In this document: piece by piece, positions 36,912 through 45,234 of the stretch
Layout of the letters: each line of letters starts with the position of its first letter
Position numbering within the stretch: the stretch's first letter is position 1
DNA from: an uncultured bacterium
GTDB taxonomy: Bacteria > Bacillota_I > Bacilli_A > RFN20 > CAG-826
Length of the DNA stretch: 64,000 nucleotides
Reading direction: 5' to 3'
Assembly: GCA_949299195.1 (NCBI GenBank)
Contig: CASFZN010000018.1
Span: forward strand, 186,001 to 250,000
Program-made: the position numbers and the translations under genes
Notes under the pieces: model-generated
The model's database searches: none
The model's input: the letters and a program-made list of their open reading frames with translations, nothing else
What the model was told of the DNA's origin: nothing

Positions 36912-37307
36912 ATGCCTTTTTGTAGATATTGCGGTCAAGAAATAAGAGAAACTGATAAATTCTGTTTTAAATGTGGAAAATCAGTTAATGAATATCCAAT
37001 TCATACAGAACATAAAGAAGAAAATATTGAAATAGTAGAGAAAAAACCTATCCCTGAAGAAAATGAAGTTAAAAACTCAGATGGAACTGGAATTGCTTTA
37101 GGACTTATTTCGTTTATTTCTTCGTTCTTTTTCCTTTTCCCTGTTTCAATTATTTGTGGAGCAATTACCTTCCCTAAGAAAAGATCAGGAGTTGCTAAAG
37201 GATTTGGTGTTGCAGGATTTGTTATTGGTATTTTAGAAATATTATTCTTATTAGGAATTTTTATTTTATTTTTAATAGATCCTAAAAACTATCATTTTTA
37301 TAGTTAA
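36912..37307 (+). CDS. Zinc-ribbon membrane protein
   Basis: A 131-residue protein from the ATG at 36912. An earlier in-frame ATG at 36897 is less likely because GGAGG lies between the two, eight bases before 36912. The start MPFCRYCGQEIRETDKFCF (then KCGK) is a CxxC-x14-CxxC zinc ribbon. A charged linker follows, and two transmembrane segments near 60-82 and 95-125 resemble the DUF4190 layout (GIALGLISFISSFFFLFPVS, GVAKGFGVAGFVIGILEILF). Zinc-ribbon plus DUF4190-like proteins are common in Bacilli; function is unknown. Confidence 0.78.
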   Translation: MPFCRYCGQEIRETDKFCFKCGKSVNEYPIHTEHKEENIEIVEKKPIPEENEVKNSDGTGIALGLISFISSFFFLFPVSIICGAITFPKKRSGVAKGFGVAGFVIGILEILFLLGIFILFLIDPKNYHFYS

Positions 37308-37331
37308 TATTTAAGTAAATCAACTAATAAA

Positions 37332-37363
37332 ATAGGATTTCAGAATATTCTTAAATCCTATGT
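37332..37363. terminator. Hairpin between convergent zinc-ribbon gene and ispE
   Basis: ATAGGATTT (37332-37340) pairs with AAATCCTAT (37353-37361), followed by GTTTTATTT on the plus strand and A/T-rich sequence on the minus strand. Confidence 0.65.
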
Positions 37364-37364
37364 T

Positions 37365-38222
37365 TTATTTATTAGGTAATATTTTAGTAATGTCTACTTG
37401 TAAGCCCTTAGAATCAAAGTACCTAGCGGCTTTTTTTAATGCTCTTTTATTTTTACTAATCGCATATAAACAAGATCCACTGCCGCTCATTTGAACTACT
37501 TCAAAGTTAAATGTTAATAGAATTCTATAAGTTACTTCGATTTCTGGTAATAATTTAGTTGCAGGTAAAAATAAGGAATTAAAAGTAGCATTTCCTAAAC
37601 CTTCTAAATCGTTATTTTGAACACATCTTAATACTTCACTAGTTTCTCCATGAGGTAATTCTAAAGTGTCTGCGAGTTTATAAACTTCTTCTGTTGAATT
37701 TCCTTTAGGAGGCTTAACTAAAAGAACAGAATAATTAAAATTATGATCAAAATTTTCAATTATTTCTCCTCTTCCTTTCATAATTGCAGAGTGATTATAG
37801 TATTGAAATAAAACGTCACTTCCGATTTTATTACAAATTTCTTCAATTTCCTCTTTTTTAGGATTGAGTTTATAAAGTTTAATAATTCCTCTTAAACATG
37901 CAGCGGCATCAGCACTTCCGCCACCAAGTCCTGCTTGAACATATATATTTTTATGAATTTTGATATTTAAATGGTCTTTAAAACCAAATTTTTCACGACA
38001 TAAATCAATAGTTTGGTGGACTAAATTATATTTAGATATTTTAACTAAATATTGATCACAAACTACAAAATCATCTGGAGTTGTTGGTGGAAGAATTGAA
38101 ATTTCTAAAGTGTCATGAAGTTCAATTGGAACTACAACACTTTCTAAATCATGATAACCATCTTCTCTTTTTTTAATACAATCTAATGAAAGATTTATTT
38201 TTGCATAAGCTTTTTCTATCAT
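37365..38222 (-). CDS. ispE: 4-diphosphocytidyl-2-C-methyl-D-erythritol kinase
   Basis: A 285-residue GHMP kinase of the non-mevalonate (MEP) isoprenoid pathway. The N-terminal AYAKINLSLDCIKKREDGYH and the GHMP ATP loop QAGLGGGSADAAACL (about 92-106) are diagnostic. SGSGSCLYAIS is the C-terminal motif 3. Presence implies the organism makes isoprenoids by the MEP route. It lies 12 bases after rsmA and ends the mnmE-tatD-rnmV-rsmA-ispE run. Confidence 0.95.
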   Translation of the reverse strand: MIEKAYAKINLSLDCIKKREDGYHDLESVVVPIELHDTLEISILPPTTPDDFVVCDQYLVKISKYNLVHQTIDLCREKFGFKDHLNIKIHKNIYVQAGLGGGSADAAACLRGIIKLYKLNPKKEEIEEICNKIGSDVLFQYYNHSAIMKGRGEIIENFDHNFNYSVLLVKPPKGNSTEEVYKLADTLELPHGETSEVLRCVQNNDLEGLGNATFNSLFLPATKLLPEIEVTYRILLTFNFEVVQMSGSGSCLYAISKNKRALKKAARYFDSKGLQVDITKILPNK

Positions 38223-38234
38223 ATCGACATAATT

Positions 38235-39056
38235 TTAGTATGTAATTGCTCCTATTTTCAATAATTCGTTTACTAATTTTTCAATTATTTTTAAATTTAA
38301 TTCTTCTGCTCTTGTGGTAAGTTTTAAATTGAGTGAATTAATTAAATTTTTAAGTGTTTCATCATCAATATTTAATACTTTTAAGTTGTTATAAATGGTT
38401 TTTCTTCTATTTTTGAATAGAATAGTAGACACTTTATAAATTAATAATGAATCTTCATAAGATGAATTTTCTTTAACATTAATTTTAAATACGATTGAAT
38501 CAACATTTGGTTCAGGGAAAAAGTTATTTCTTTTAACAATAAATAACTTTTTTATATTAGTTCGATAATCTAAAAGAATGTTTAAAACATTAAAATCTTT
38601 TCCGAATTTAGCCATAATTCTATCTAAACATTCTTTTTGGACCATAAAGACTCCTTCTTTTAAATCTTTATAGTTAAGCAAAATATATTCAATAATGTCG
38701 CTTGTAATATAATATGGAAGATTACCAATAATCTTACTAAATGAATAATCTTTAAAATGCAAAATATTAGATTTAACGATATTTATCGAAGAATTTTCAA
38801 AGTTTTTTGTTAAAAAATTAACAAATTTATGGTCATATTCAACAACAGTTAAATTATTTGTTCTTAATAATAATTCTTCAGTTAAAGAACCTAATCCTGG
38901 ACCAATTTCTAAAACTTTGTCGTTTTTATTTATCTCCAAAGAGTTAACAATATCTAAAACTACATTCTTACTAATTAAAAAGTTTTGACCTAATTCTCTT
39001 TTTGCATGACTTGATTCTAAAATAAAAAAATCTTTAATTTCATCTTTAGTTAGCAT
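38235..39056 (-). CDS. rsmA: 16S rRNA dimethyladenosine transferase
   Basis: A 273-residue SAM-dependent enzyme (KsgA) that dimethylates two adjacent adenosines near the 16S 3' end. RELGQNFLISKNVVLDIVNS (about 20-39), the SAM loop VLEIGPGLGSLTEELL and catalytic motif IGNLPYYITSDIIE are intact. Its start overlaps the end of rnmV by 11 bases, as is common in Bacilli. Confidence 0.95.
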   Translation of the reverse strand: MLTKDEIKDFFILESSHAKRELGQNFLISKNVVLDIVNSLEINKNDKVLEIGPGLGSLTEELLLRTNNLTVVEYDHKFVNFLTKNFENSSINIVKSNILHFKDYSFSKIIGNLPYYITSDIIEYILLNYKDLKEGVFMVQKECLDRIMAKFGKDFNVLNILLDYRTNIKKLFIVKRNNFFPEPNVDSIVFKINVKENSSYEDSLLIYKVSTILFKNRRKTIYNNLKVLNIDDETLKNLINSLNLKLTTRAEELNLKIIEKLVNELLKIGAITY

Positions 39057-39606
39057 CTTTTAATACCTCTTCTAATTCTTCATAACTTATATTTAAAAGG
39101 TTCAACTTCTTTAATAATTGTTTAGAATTGTTAAATCCTAAATAATATTTCTTAGAAATAATTTCTTTCTTTTTGTTTGAATCTTCTTGACCTGTTAATC
39201 CTAACTTATATAAATCAAAATGCGATAAAATAGGAGTTTTCAAGTTTCCACGTGGAAACTTTTTATATATAAAACGGTTATTTAGTGCATTTAATATATC
39301 TTCTTTATCGCCTTCTGCAACACCAACTTTATTCTTTTTAATAGATTTTTCTTTTGTAACATAAGCTTCGCTTACACCTTCACAATGTTCTTTAATTTTA
39401 TTTCTAATTTGAGCGCCTGGAAAATCAGGATCAGTTAATACGATGACTTCAATGCCTTTTTTCAAAACTTCATTGATATAATCATAATCTTTTTGTGAAA
39501 TCGAAGACCCATTTACACTATAAAATTTAGCATCAATGAATGAGCTTAAAAAATCGATATCAGTTTTACCTTCTACAACTAAAAGTGCGTTAATTATCGT
39601 CTTCAT
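39046..39606 (-). CDS. rnmV: Ribonuclease M5
   Basis: A 186-residue Toprim-domain nuclease that matures 5S rRNA. LLVVEGKTDIDFL has the first catalytic Glu (Glu12) and VLTDPDFPGAQIR the DxD pair. Its start lies inside the end of tatD (17-bp overlap) and its end overlaps rsmA. Residues 116-121 (KFPRGN) are encoded by a perfect copy of the GTTTCCACGTGGAAAC palindrome, including the CGT codon, which is rare beside AGA in this window. The DNA motif may therefore be conserved inside the gene. Confidence 0.92.
   Translation of the reverse strand: MKTIINALLVVEGKTDIDFLSSFIDAKFYSVNGSSISQKDYDYINEVLKKGIEVIVLTDPDFPGAQIRNKIKEHCEGVSEAYVTKEKSIKKNKVGVAEGDKEDILNALNNRFIYKKFPRGNLKTPILSHFDLYKLGLTGQEDSNKKKEIISKKYYLGFNNSKQLLKKLNLLNISYEELEEVLKDAN
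39244..39259. promoter_or_regulatory. parS-like palindrome, copy 5, inside rnmV
   Basis: Perfect GTTTCCACGTGGAAAC within coding sequence, so it cannot be serving as a normal terminator for rnmV. Left flank is CAA, right flank TTTTT. Confidence 0.7.
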
Positions 39607-40384
39607 AAGTTTCCACGTGGAAAGTTTTTAAAGAATTTTGGTATACAATTTCTTCAAATTTTGAGTTTTCAATACCTAATAAATTGGAGGCAAAATAAGA
39701 AATTAATTTTATGAATTTTGGTTCATTTAATTTACCTCTATTTGGCATTGGAGCAAGATAAGGAGCATCGGTTTCTAAAACAATATCTTCTAAATTTATT
39801 CCTTTCAAAACTTCTTTAGAAATAATTGAGTTTTTAAATGTTAAAACTCCACCAAAAGCAATCTTATATCCTAACTTAATAAATTCTTTTGCCATTTCTA
39901 AACTACCTGAATAGCAATGCATCACACCTTTATTTTTAACAGGATAAGCTTTTAAAATATCGTAAGTATCTTGAATTGCATCTCTACAGTGGATAGAAAT
40001 TGGAAGGTTAAAATCGTTAGCAAGACTTATTTGTCTTATAAACATTTCTTTCTCTTTTTCTTTGATTTCTTCTTCTTTTTCCCAATAATAATCGAGTCCA
40101 ATTTCTCCGATGGCTACAACTTTTTTACAATTTTTAATAAGTTTAATTAATTCATTAATTGAATTTTCTCCCTCCCACTTTTTATGTTCAGTAGGAATAA
40201 ATCCAATTGCTGCATAAACTTCTTTATATTTATTAGAAAGTTCACATGCTAAAATCGATGATTCTAAATCATAACCAACGCAAAGAAATTTGTTTACACC
40301 AACTTCTTTAGCTTCTTCAATATATTTATCTAAATTCTCTAATATTTTTCCATCATTTAAATGAATATGAGTATCAAAAATCAT
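39590..40384 (-). CDS. tatD: TatD family metal-dependent hydrolase/DNase
   Basis: A 264-residue TIM-barrel hydrolase (YabD/YcfH type). IFDTHIHLND at the N-terminus gives the HxH metal ligands. AIGEIGLDYYW near 92-102 has the Glu, PISIHCRDA the next His, VMHCYSG the following one, and LETDAPYL near 203-210 the Asp. These proteins act as metal-dependent nucleases or deacylases; the cellular substrate is uncertain. It lies two bases after mnmE and overlaps rnmV. Its last residues (FHVET) are encoded by a one-mismatch copy of the parS-like palindrome. Confidence 0.9.
   Translation of the reverse strand: MIFDTHIHLNDGKILENLDKYIEEAKEVGVNKFLCVGYDLESSILACELSNKYKEVYAAIGFIPTEHKKWEGENSINELIKLIKNCKKVVAIGEIGLDYYWEKEEEIKEKEKEMFIRQISLANDFNLPISIHCRDAIQDTYDILKAYPVKNKGVMHCYSGSLEMAKEFIKLGYKIAFGGVLTFKNSIISKEVLKGINLEDIVLETDAPYLAPMPNRGKLNEPKFIKLISYFASNLLGIENSKFEEIVYQNSLKTFHVETYEDDN
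39609..39624. promoter_or_regulatory. parS-like palindrome with one mismatch, inside tatD end
   Basis: GTTTCCACGTGGAAAG: only the last base differs. It lies in the tatD 3' coding region a few bases upstream of the rnmV start codon. Confidence 0.6.
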
Positions 40385-40386
40385 AA

Positions 40387-41721
40387 TTATTTACCTACAC
40401 AGAAACGAGAGAATATTTCGCTAGCAATGTCAAAATCGTGATCTTCTCCGGTTAAAGATAAAACAAGAAGATACATTTCTTTAATATCAGCACTTAAAAG
40501 GTCTAAAGAAACACTATTTTTTGCATCTAATCGTACTTTTTCCATAATTTCCAGGATGGATTCCAATACTCCAAGCTCTCTAACATTAGAAATTGATGGA
40601 TTTTCATAATTTTCTTTATCTAAAGAAAGGAATGAAAGGATAGCTTTTTTAAGTTCTTCAACCTCTTTATTTAAAGCAGAAACATTGATTTCTTTTTCAC
40701 CACTATTATCTTTCTTTTCGCTTATTAAGTCTGTTTTATTTCTTACTATTATGTGTTTTTTATCTTTAATTAAGTCCATAATCTTTTGATCTTCTTCATC
40801 AAAATTAGAGTTATCAAAAACAGCAATAATAAGGTCTGCTTTTTCAAGTTTATCGATACTTTTATTAATACCAATTCCTTCGATTAAATCCTCACTTTCT
40901 CTAATTCCTGCAGTATCAAAAAGATTAATTAAAATGCCGTTTAAAATAAACTTTCCTTCAACAATATCTCTAGTAGTTCCTTTGATATCACTAACAATGG
41001 CCTTATCTTCATTAATTAAAGCATTGAGAATCGAAGATTTACCAACATTTGGTTTCCCAACAATTGCGATACTTATTCCATCTCGAATGATGTTTCCTTT
41101 TTTGCCATCTTTAATAAGTTTGCGAATATAATCGATATTTTTGTCCATCAATTCGATTATTTTTTCATAGTTTACTTCTTCTAAATCTTCATATTCTGGA
41201 TAATCAATATTAACTTCAATCAAACTTAATAAATATCCTAAATCTTCTTTAATTGGTTTAATTAAAGAAGATGTTCTTCCATCTAAACTCATTAAAGATA
41301 TCTTTTTAGATTCTTTAGTTTCAGCATTGATTAAATCATTAATGGATTCTGCTTGAATTAAATCCATTTTATTATTCATATATGCTCTAGAAGTATATTC
41401 ACCTCTTGTAGCAAGTCTAGCTCCATTTTTTAATGCTAATTCGATAATTTCATTAAAAATAATTGGAGAACCATGAGAGATGATTTCAACACTATCTTCA
41501 CCTGTAAAAGAATTTGGTCCTTTATAAGCTAGTAAAACCACTTCATCAATTATCTCATCATTATCTTTTATATATCCATGCATAATTGTAGATTTAGTAA
41601 CATTTATTTCTTTAGAAAAAACCTTAGAGACGATTTTAAATGATTCATCTCCACTTAATCTAATAATAGCAAGGGCACTTCTTAAAGGTGGGGTAGCTAA
41701 GGCAACGATAGTATCTAACAT
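40387..41721 (-). CDS. mnmE: tRNA modification GTPase MnmE
   Basis: A 444-residue GTPase that with MnmG forms the cmnm5 group on wobble uridine 34. It has an N-terminal tetrahydrofolate-binding domain (ATPPLRSALAIIRLSG), helical domain, and G domain with G1 GKPNVGKSS (about 217-225), G3 DTAG and G4 NKTD, and ends in FCVGK, the usual C-terminal Cys motif. In Bacillus it is followed by mnmG; here tatD follows after two bases, so mnmG must lie elsewhere. A terminator separates it from jag, and it has its own AT-rich promoter region. Confidence 0.95.
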   Translation of the reverse strand: MLDTIVALATPPLRSALAIIRLSGDESFKIVSKVFSKEINVTKSTIMHGYIKDNDEIIDEVVLLAYKGPNSFTGEDSVEIISHGSPIIFNEIIELALKNGARLATRGEYTSRAYMNNKMDLIQAESINDLINAETKESKKISLMSLDGRTSSLIKPIKEDLGYLLSLIEVNIDYPEYEDLEEVNYEKIIELMDKNIDYIRKLIKDGKKGNIIRDGISIAIVGKPNVGKSSILNALINEDKAIVSDIKGTTRDIVEGKFILNGILINLFDTAGIRESEDLIEGIGINKSIDKLEKADLIIAVFDNSNFDEEDQKIMDLIKDKKHIIVRNKTDLISEKKDNSGEKEINVSALNKEVEELKKAILSFLSLDKENYENPSISNVRELGVLESILEIMEKVRLDAKNSVSLDLLSADIKEMYLLVLSLTGEDHDFDIASEIFSRFCVGK

Positions 41722-41780
41722 ATTCTTTTTCTTTTTATATCCTTATTTTATATATATTAATAACTTTAATTTATTATAGT

Positions 41781-41810
41781 AAAAAAGGAGAATTTTATCT
41801 CCTTTATTAC
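41781..41810 (-). terminator. Terminator of the rpmH-rnpA-yidC-jag operon
   Basis: On the minus strand AAAGGAG, loop, CTCCTTTTTT, with an outer AGTAA/TTACT extension, about 15 bases past the jag stop. Confidence 0.85.
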
Positions 41811-41824
41811 TATATTTTATTAAT

Positions 41825-42490
41825 TTATTCTTTATTTTCTTTGTTTTCTTGAGTTTTATCAAATTTGATGTTGGTTGTAGGAGTGTTTTTTCCAATGTAT
41901 TTAACAACTATTGCTCTATCTTTGCCATCACCAATTGATTCAGTTTTTAAGTTTTTCCAAGTTGATAAGGCGTTATGAACCTTTTTTCTTTCATCTGGAG
42001 TCATTGGATCAAGTTTAATATCAACATGTGTTTTTAAAACTTCTTTAGCTGCTTTTTTAGCAAGTGAAATAACTCTACTATATTTTTTATCTTTATAGTC
42101 TCCAATATCTAAAAGAATTCTGAATTTTCTTTTAAATTTTGAACTAACTGCGAGTTTTGTTAATTCATTTAATGCTTGTAAAGTAGCACCATTTTTACCA
42201 ATAAGAAGAGAATTTCTATCGGTTTCAATTAAGATTTTAATTAAACTATTTCTATAGAATGCTTGTAATGAAATATCGATATTTAAGGATTTTTTTACGA
42301 TTGTTTCGATATATTCTTGAGCATATTCAATAACGTCTGCAATATCATAAGTAGCAATAACTACTTTTTTAGTAAATAAGCCCTTCTTTTCTTCAACAAC
42401 TTCATAAATCAATTCTTCTTTTTCAATATTTAATTCCTTTAAAGCACTATTAATAGCGTCATCTAAAGTTTTAGCAACAAATTGTTTCAT
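41825..42490 (-). CDS. khpB: KhpB/Jag RNA-binding protein
   Basis: A 221-residue RNA-binding protein (Jag, EloR). It has an N-terminal Jag domain (KTLDDAINSALKELNIEKEE ... KKGLFTKK), a KH domain (LLIGKNGATLQALNELTKLA, about 105-124) and an R3H domain (MTPDERKKVHNALSTW, about 170-185). With KhpA it binds many RNAs and affects cell elongation in streptococci. It starts six bases after the yidC stop. The tail after about 208 is Asn/Lys/Glu-rich. Confidence 0.93.
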   Translation of the reverse strand: MKQFVAKTLDDAINSALKELNIEKEELIYEVVEEKKGLFTKKVVIATYDIADVIEYAQEYIETIVKKSLNIDISLQAFYRNSLIKILIETDRNSLLIGKNGATLQALNELTKLAVSSKFKRKFRILLDIGDYKDKKYSRVISLAKKAAKEVLKTHVDIKLDPMTPDERKKVHNALSTWKNLKTESIGDGKDRAIVVKYIGKNTPTTNIKFDKTQENKENKE

Positions 42491-42496
42491 AATAAA

Positions 42497-44305
42497 TTAT
42501 TTACGCTCCTTTTTACTTCTTTTAGTTAAAATTGCCTGCATAATGATGGTTTGTAAAATTGAGAATATTGCACCTGCAAACCAATAAACTCCCATTGCAG
42601 CTGGAAGAGTAAAACCCATAATAACAATGAAGATAGTCATACCCCATTGCATATATTTAGTTTGTTTAGCTTGTTTTGTTTGAGCTTCACTAACAACTGT
42701 TTTAGCAACATTCTTTTGTCTTCTCTTATTAAGTAAATTTGGGATAATAATCGAAAGAATTTGTGCTGCAGACATTAATATAATTAAAACTAATGCAGTC
42801 CGCCAACCTGGATTAGATGGCCAGCCACTAAAGTTAGATAAAACACTCCATATTGAATCAGAAAGTTTTAATCCTAAAACAGCATCTGATGATAATGAAG
42901 CACTTCCTCTAAATGCATTCCAAACACTAATAAATAATGGGAATTGAATGATCATTACTAAGAATGGTGTCCACATATTAACCTTATGTTTCTTATATAA
43001 GGCTCTTTGTGCTTGTAATAATCTTTGCTTATCATATTGATTTGTATCAGAATTTGGATATTTTTGTTGTAATTTTGCAAGTTCTGGTTGTAATAATTGC
43101 ATCTTTTGTTGTGATAAAGATGAAGGTAAGGTAATAGCCATAAATAATAATCTAATGGTGATAGTCATAATTAAAACTGCACCAATTTGGCCCCAACCAT
43201 TCATACCTAATGCGTGGGATAAGTTTTCAATTCCTACAGCAATAGGATAAACAAGTAATCCTTCTAAGAAACCGTGTTCTGTAAATGCTCTACCCCAGTC
43301 TCCCCAGAAGTCTTCTGCTTTTCCTTCAATTAAAACGGTACTATTGAGTGGATCGTTAGATAAATTGCCATAGAATCCATCTTCAACAGTAACACAGGTT
43401 TGAACACTTGCAACTCTATTATTTAAATTAGTTTCATAGATTTTAATGAAATTATTAGACATTACTGCACTACTTCCTAAAGTAGCTCCAATTTCATCAT
43501 TCCAATCTTTAACTCTTTGATAATAATCAACAGTTTCATTACCGTTTTCATCAGTAATAACTGAATAATGTTTTAAATAACCATAATGTGCTAAAAGGGA
43601 ACCTTGTTCTCTTTTTTTAATCATTGTGTCTTCTAAAATATCTTTTTCAGCTCCATTTTCCATAGATCTATAACTTTTGAGTTCGCTTTCGCTATATCCA
43701 TATAAATTTTCAAAAGTTAAGTTTGAAAAATCTTCTGCTATTGGAGTTGAAATAATACGATTTTCTTTATTAGCAGTTTCAACGATTAATTCTAATGTTT
43801 TCTTATCTACTTCTTCAAAATATGCATAGCTAGGAAGCATAATGTTACTATTTTGAGCGGTTGTAAATAAACTAGTAGTAAATTCACTTAAACCAATAAA
43901 GTATGAATATGTTGTTTCATTTTCATCAGTTTCGTTAACCTTTATTGATGCGCTTAAAGTTCCTGGATTTACACATACTAAATTATCATTAATGGTTGTA
44001 AATGCACGTGCTAAAAATTCTTCAGAATTATCACTATATTTAACTGAAGAATTGTCATCATAATTAAAAGTTAAATCTCCTAAGGTTACTTGGGATTCAC
44101 TTAAACCACTATTTGATAAGAAAGTATTATAAATATCATCTAATCCACTTTCTGTTGAAGTATAGAAAGTTGTATTTATTGGATCATATGCATATCTAAA
44201 ATGGGAAGTATCTGAAGCGCTACAAAAAGAATTACAGGAAGTAAAAATACCTACGCCGATAACACCAATTGTAGCTATTAATGTATTTCTTATACTTTTT
44301 TTCAT
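42497..44305 (-). CDS. yidC: Membrane protein insertase YidC, with very long extracytoplasmic domain
   Basis: A 602-residue insertase. It has an N-terminal lipoprotein signal (GIFTSC, Cys24), as in Gram-positive YidC/SpoIIIJ. About 330 residues of Ser/Thr/Asn-rich extracytoplasmic sequence (about 25-350) follow. The conserved insertase core is near 370-595 (ITIRLLFMAITLPSSLSQQK, FPLFISVWNAFRG, MGVYWFAGAIFSILQTII). Bacillus orthologues are about 260 residues, so the extra domain is unusual. AGGGGAT precedes the ATG. It lies between rnpA and jag as expected. Confidence 0.93.
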   Translation of the reverse strand: MKKSIRNTLIATIGVIGVGIFTSCNSFCSASDTSHFRYAYDPINTTFYTSTESGLDDIYNTFLSNSGLSESQVTLGDLTFNYDDNSSVKYSDNSEEFLARAFTTINDNLVCVNPGTLSASIKVNETDENETTYSYFIGLSEFTTSLFTTAQNSNIMLPSYAYFEEVDKKTLELIVETANKENRIISTPIAEDFSNLTFENLYGYSESELKSYRSMENGAEKDILEDTMIKKREQGSLLAHYGYLKHYSVITDENGNETVDYYQRVKDWNDEIGATLGSSAVMSNNFIKIYETNLNNRVASVQTCVTVEDGFYGNLSNDPLNSTVLIEGKAEDFWGDWGRAFTEHGFLEGLLVYPIAVGIENLSHALGMNGWGQIGAVLIMTITIRLLFMAITLPSSLSQQKMQLLQPELAKLQQKYPNSDTNQYDKQRLLQAQRALYKKHKVNMWTPFLVMIIQFPLFISVWNAFRGSASLSSDAVLGLKLSDSIWSVLSNFSGWPSNPGWRTALVLIILMSAAQILSIIIPNLLNKRRQKNVAKTVVSEAQTKQAKQTKYMQWGMTIFIVIMGFTLPAAMGVYWFAGAIFSILQTIIMQAILTKRSKKERK

Positions 44306-44315
44306 TTTTTATCCC

Positions 44316-44648
44316 CTATAAATAAATATCTTTAAAGAGATTAGTTAATTGTTCCTTATTTTTAATAAATTCATGTATATCGTAATTTTTAGAAATAACT
44401 ACGATTAAATCTAAACTTTTTGAATAATCTTTATTAATGATTTCATCAATCATTGCTCTTACTTGTCGTTTTATCTTATTTCTAGTAACGGCATTACCAT
44501 TTCTTTTTCCAACAAGTAAACCAATTCTAGTATAGTTAAATTCACTATCTCGATAGTAGATAGTGAATAAATAATTTCTTCTATATTTTCTTAAATCTAA
44601 AATCTCTTGATATTCTTGATATTTTTTAATTACGTTTCTTTTTTTCAT
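44316..44648 (-). CDS. rnpA: Ribonuclease P protein component
   Basis: A 110-residue basic protein that supports RNase P RNA in trimming tRNA 5' leaders. The family signature GKRNGNAVTRNKIKRQVRAM near 63-82 is intact. It starts three bases after rpmH and precedes yidC by ten bases. Confidence 0.94.
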   Translation of the reverse strand: MKKRNVIKKYQEYQEILDLRKYRRNYLFTIYYRDSEFNYTRIGLLVGKRNGNAVTRNKIKRQVRAMIDEIINKDYSKSLDLIVVISKNYDIHEFIKNKEQLTNLFKDIYL

Positions 44649-44651
44649 TAA

Positions 44652-44792
44652 TTATAAGGAAACTACTAATTGTTTTCTTCCTTTTTTTCTTCTAGCAGCT
44701 AAAACCTTTCTTCCATTAGCTGTTGCCATTCTTGCTCTAAAACCATGAGTTCTCATTTTATGTAATTTAGATGGTTGATAAGTTCTTTTCAT
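44652..44792 (-). CDS. rpmH: Ribosomal protein bL34
   Basis: A 46-residue ribosomal protein starting [20 protein letters not shown] and ending [10 protein letters not shown], with the family's [15 protein letters not shown] core. AAAGGAG lies nine bases before the ATG. It is the first gene left of the origin, transcribed away from dnaA, with a good promoter at 44854-44825. Confidence 0.97.
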   Translation of the reverse strand: MKRTYQPSKLHKMRTHGFRARMATANGRKVLAARRKKGRKQLVVSL

Positions 44793-44824
44793 TTCGTATT
44801 TCTCCTTTCGTTAAAGCATTTAAG

Positions 44825-44854
44825 ATTATATATGTATATATACATATATGTCAA
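44825..44854 (-). promoter_or_regulatory. rpmH operon promoter with palindromic spacer
   Basis: Minus-strand TTGACA (44854-44849) and TATAAT (44830-44825) are separated by 18 bp. The 22-bp stretch at 44828-44849, only A/T plus one G and one C, is a perfect palindrome filling the spacer. Confidence 0.75.
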
Positions 44855-44859
44855 ATCTT

Positions 44860-45180
44860 TATAAGTTAGCTAAACCTGTAAAATTATATGATAATTTAAT
44901 CTCTTTTTGAAATTAATTTTGATTAAATTTATTTAAATTAATAAATTGTTAAAACTGTGTATATCTTTATAAAATTTGAATTTTATCTTTTTTTTGGTTG
45001 TTTATAACTTTTAAAATGTTGAAAAGTTAAAGAAAAATAATGTGGAAAAAATAATTTTCCACATTTCTTTCCACACTTTTCCACATAAAATTTTGTTGAA
45101 ACTCCATTTTTGACCACTAAATAAGCGTTTTAAAACAAAAATAGTGTTGAAAACTTTTTTTTGACCAATATTTTTCTTTC
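44860..45180. other. oriC, upstream part: DnaA-box cluster and AT-rich region
   Basis: The gap between rpmH and dnaA holds four TTTTCCACA-type DnaA boxes close together: 45041-45049 (minus), 45055-45063, 45067-45075 (CTTTCCACA) and 45077-45085 (plus). A weaker box lies at 44956-44964 (minus, ATATACACA). The sequence at 44870-45000 is strongly AT-rich. Position between rpmH and dnaA is that of the Bacillus origin. Confidence 0.8.
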
Positions 45181-45234
45181 TATATTTCTAAATAATGATA
45201 AAATAGATAAAAATCGTTAAGTAAAGGTAAAATT

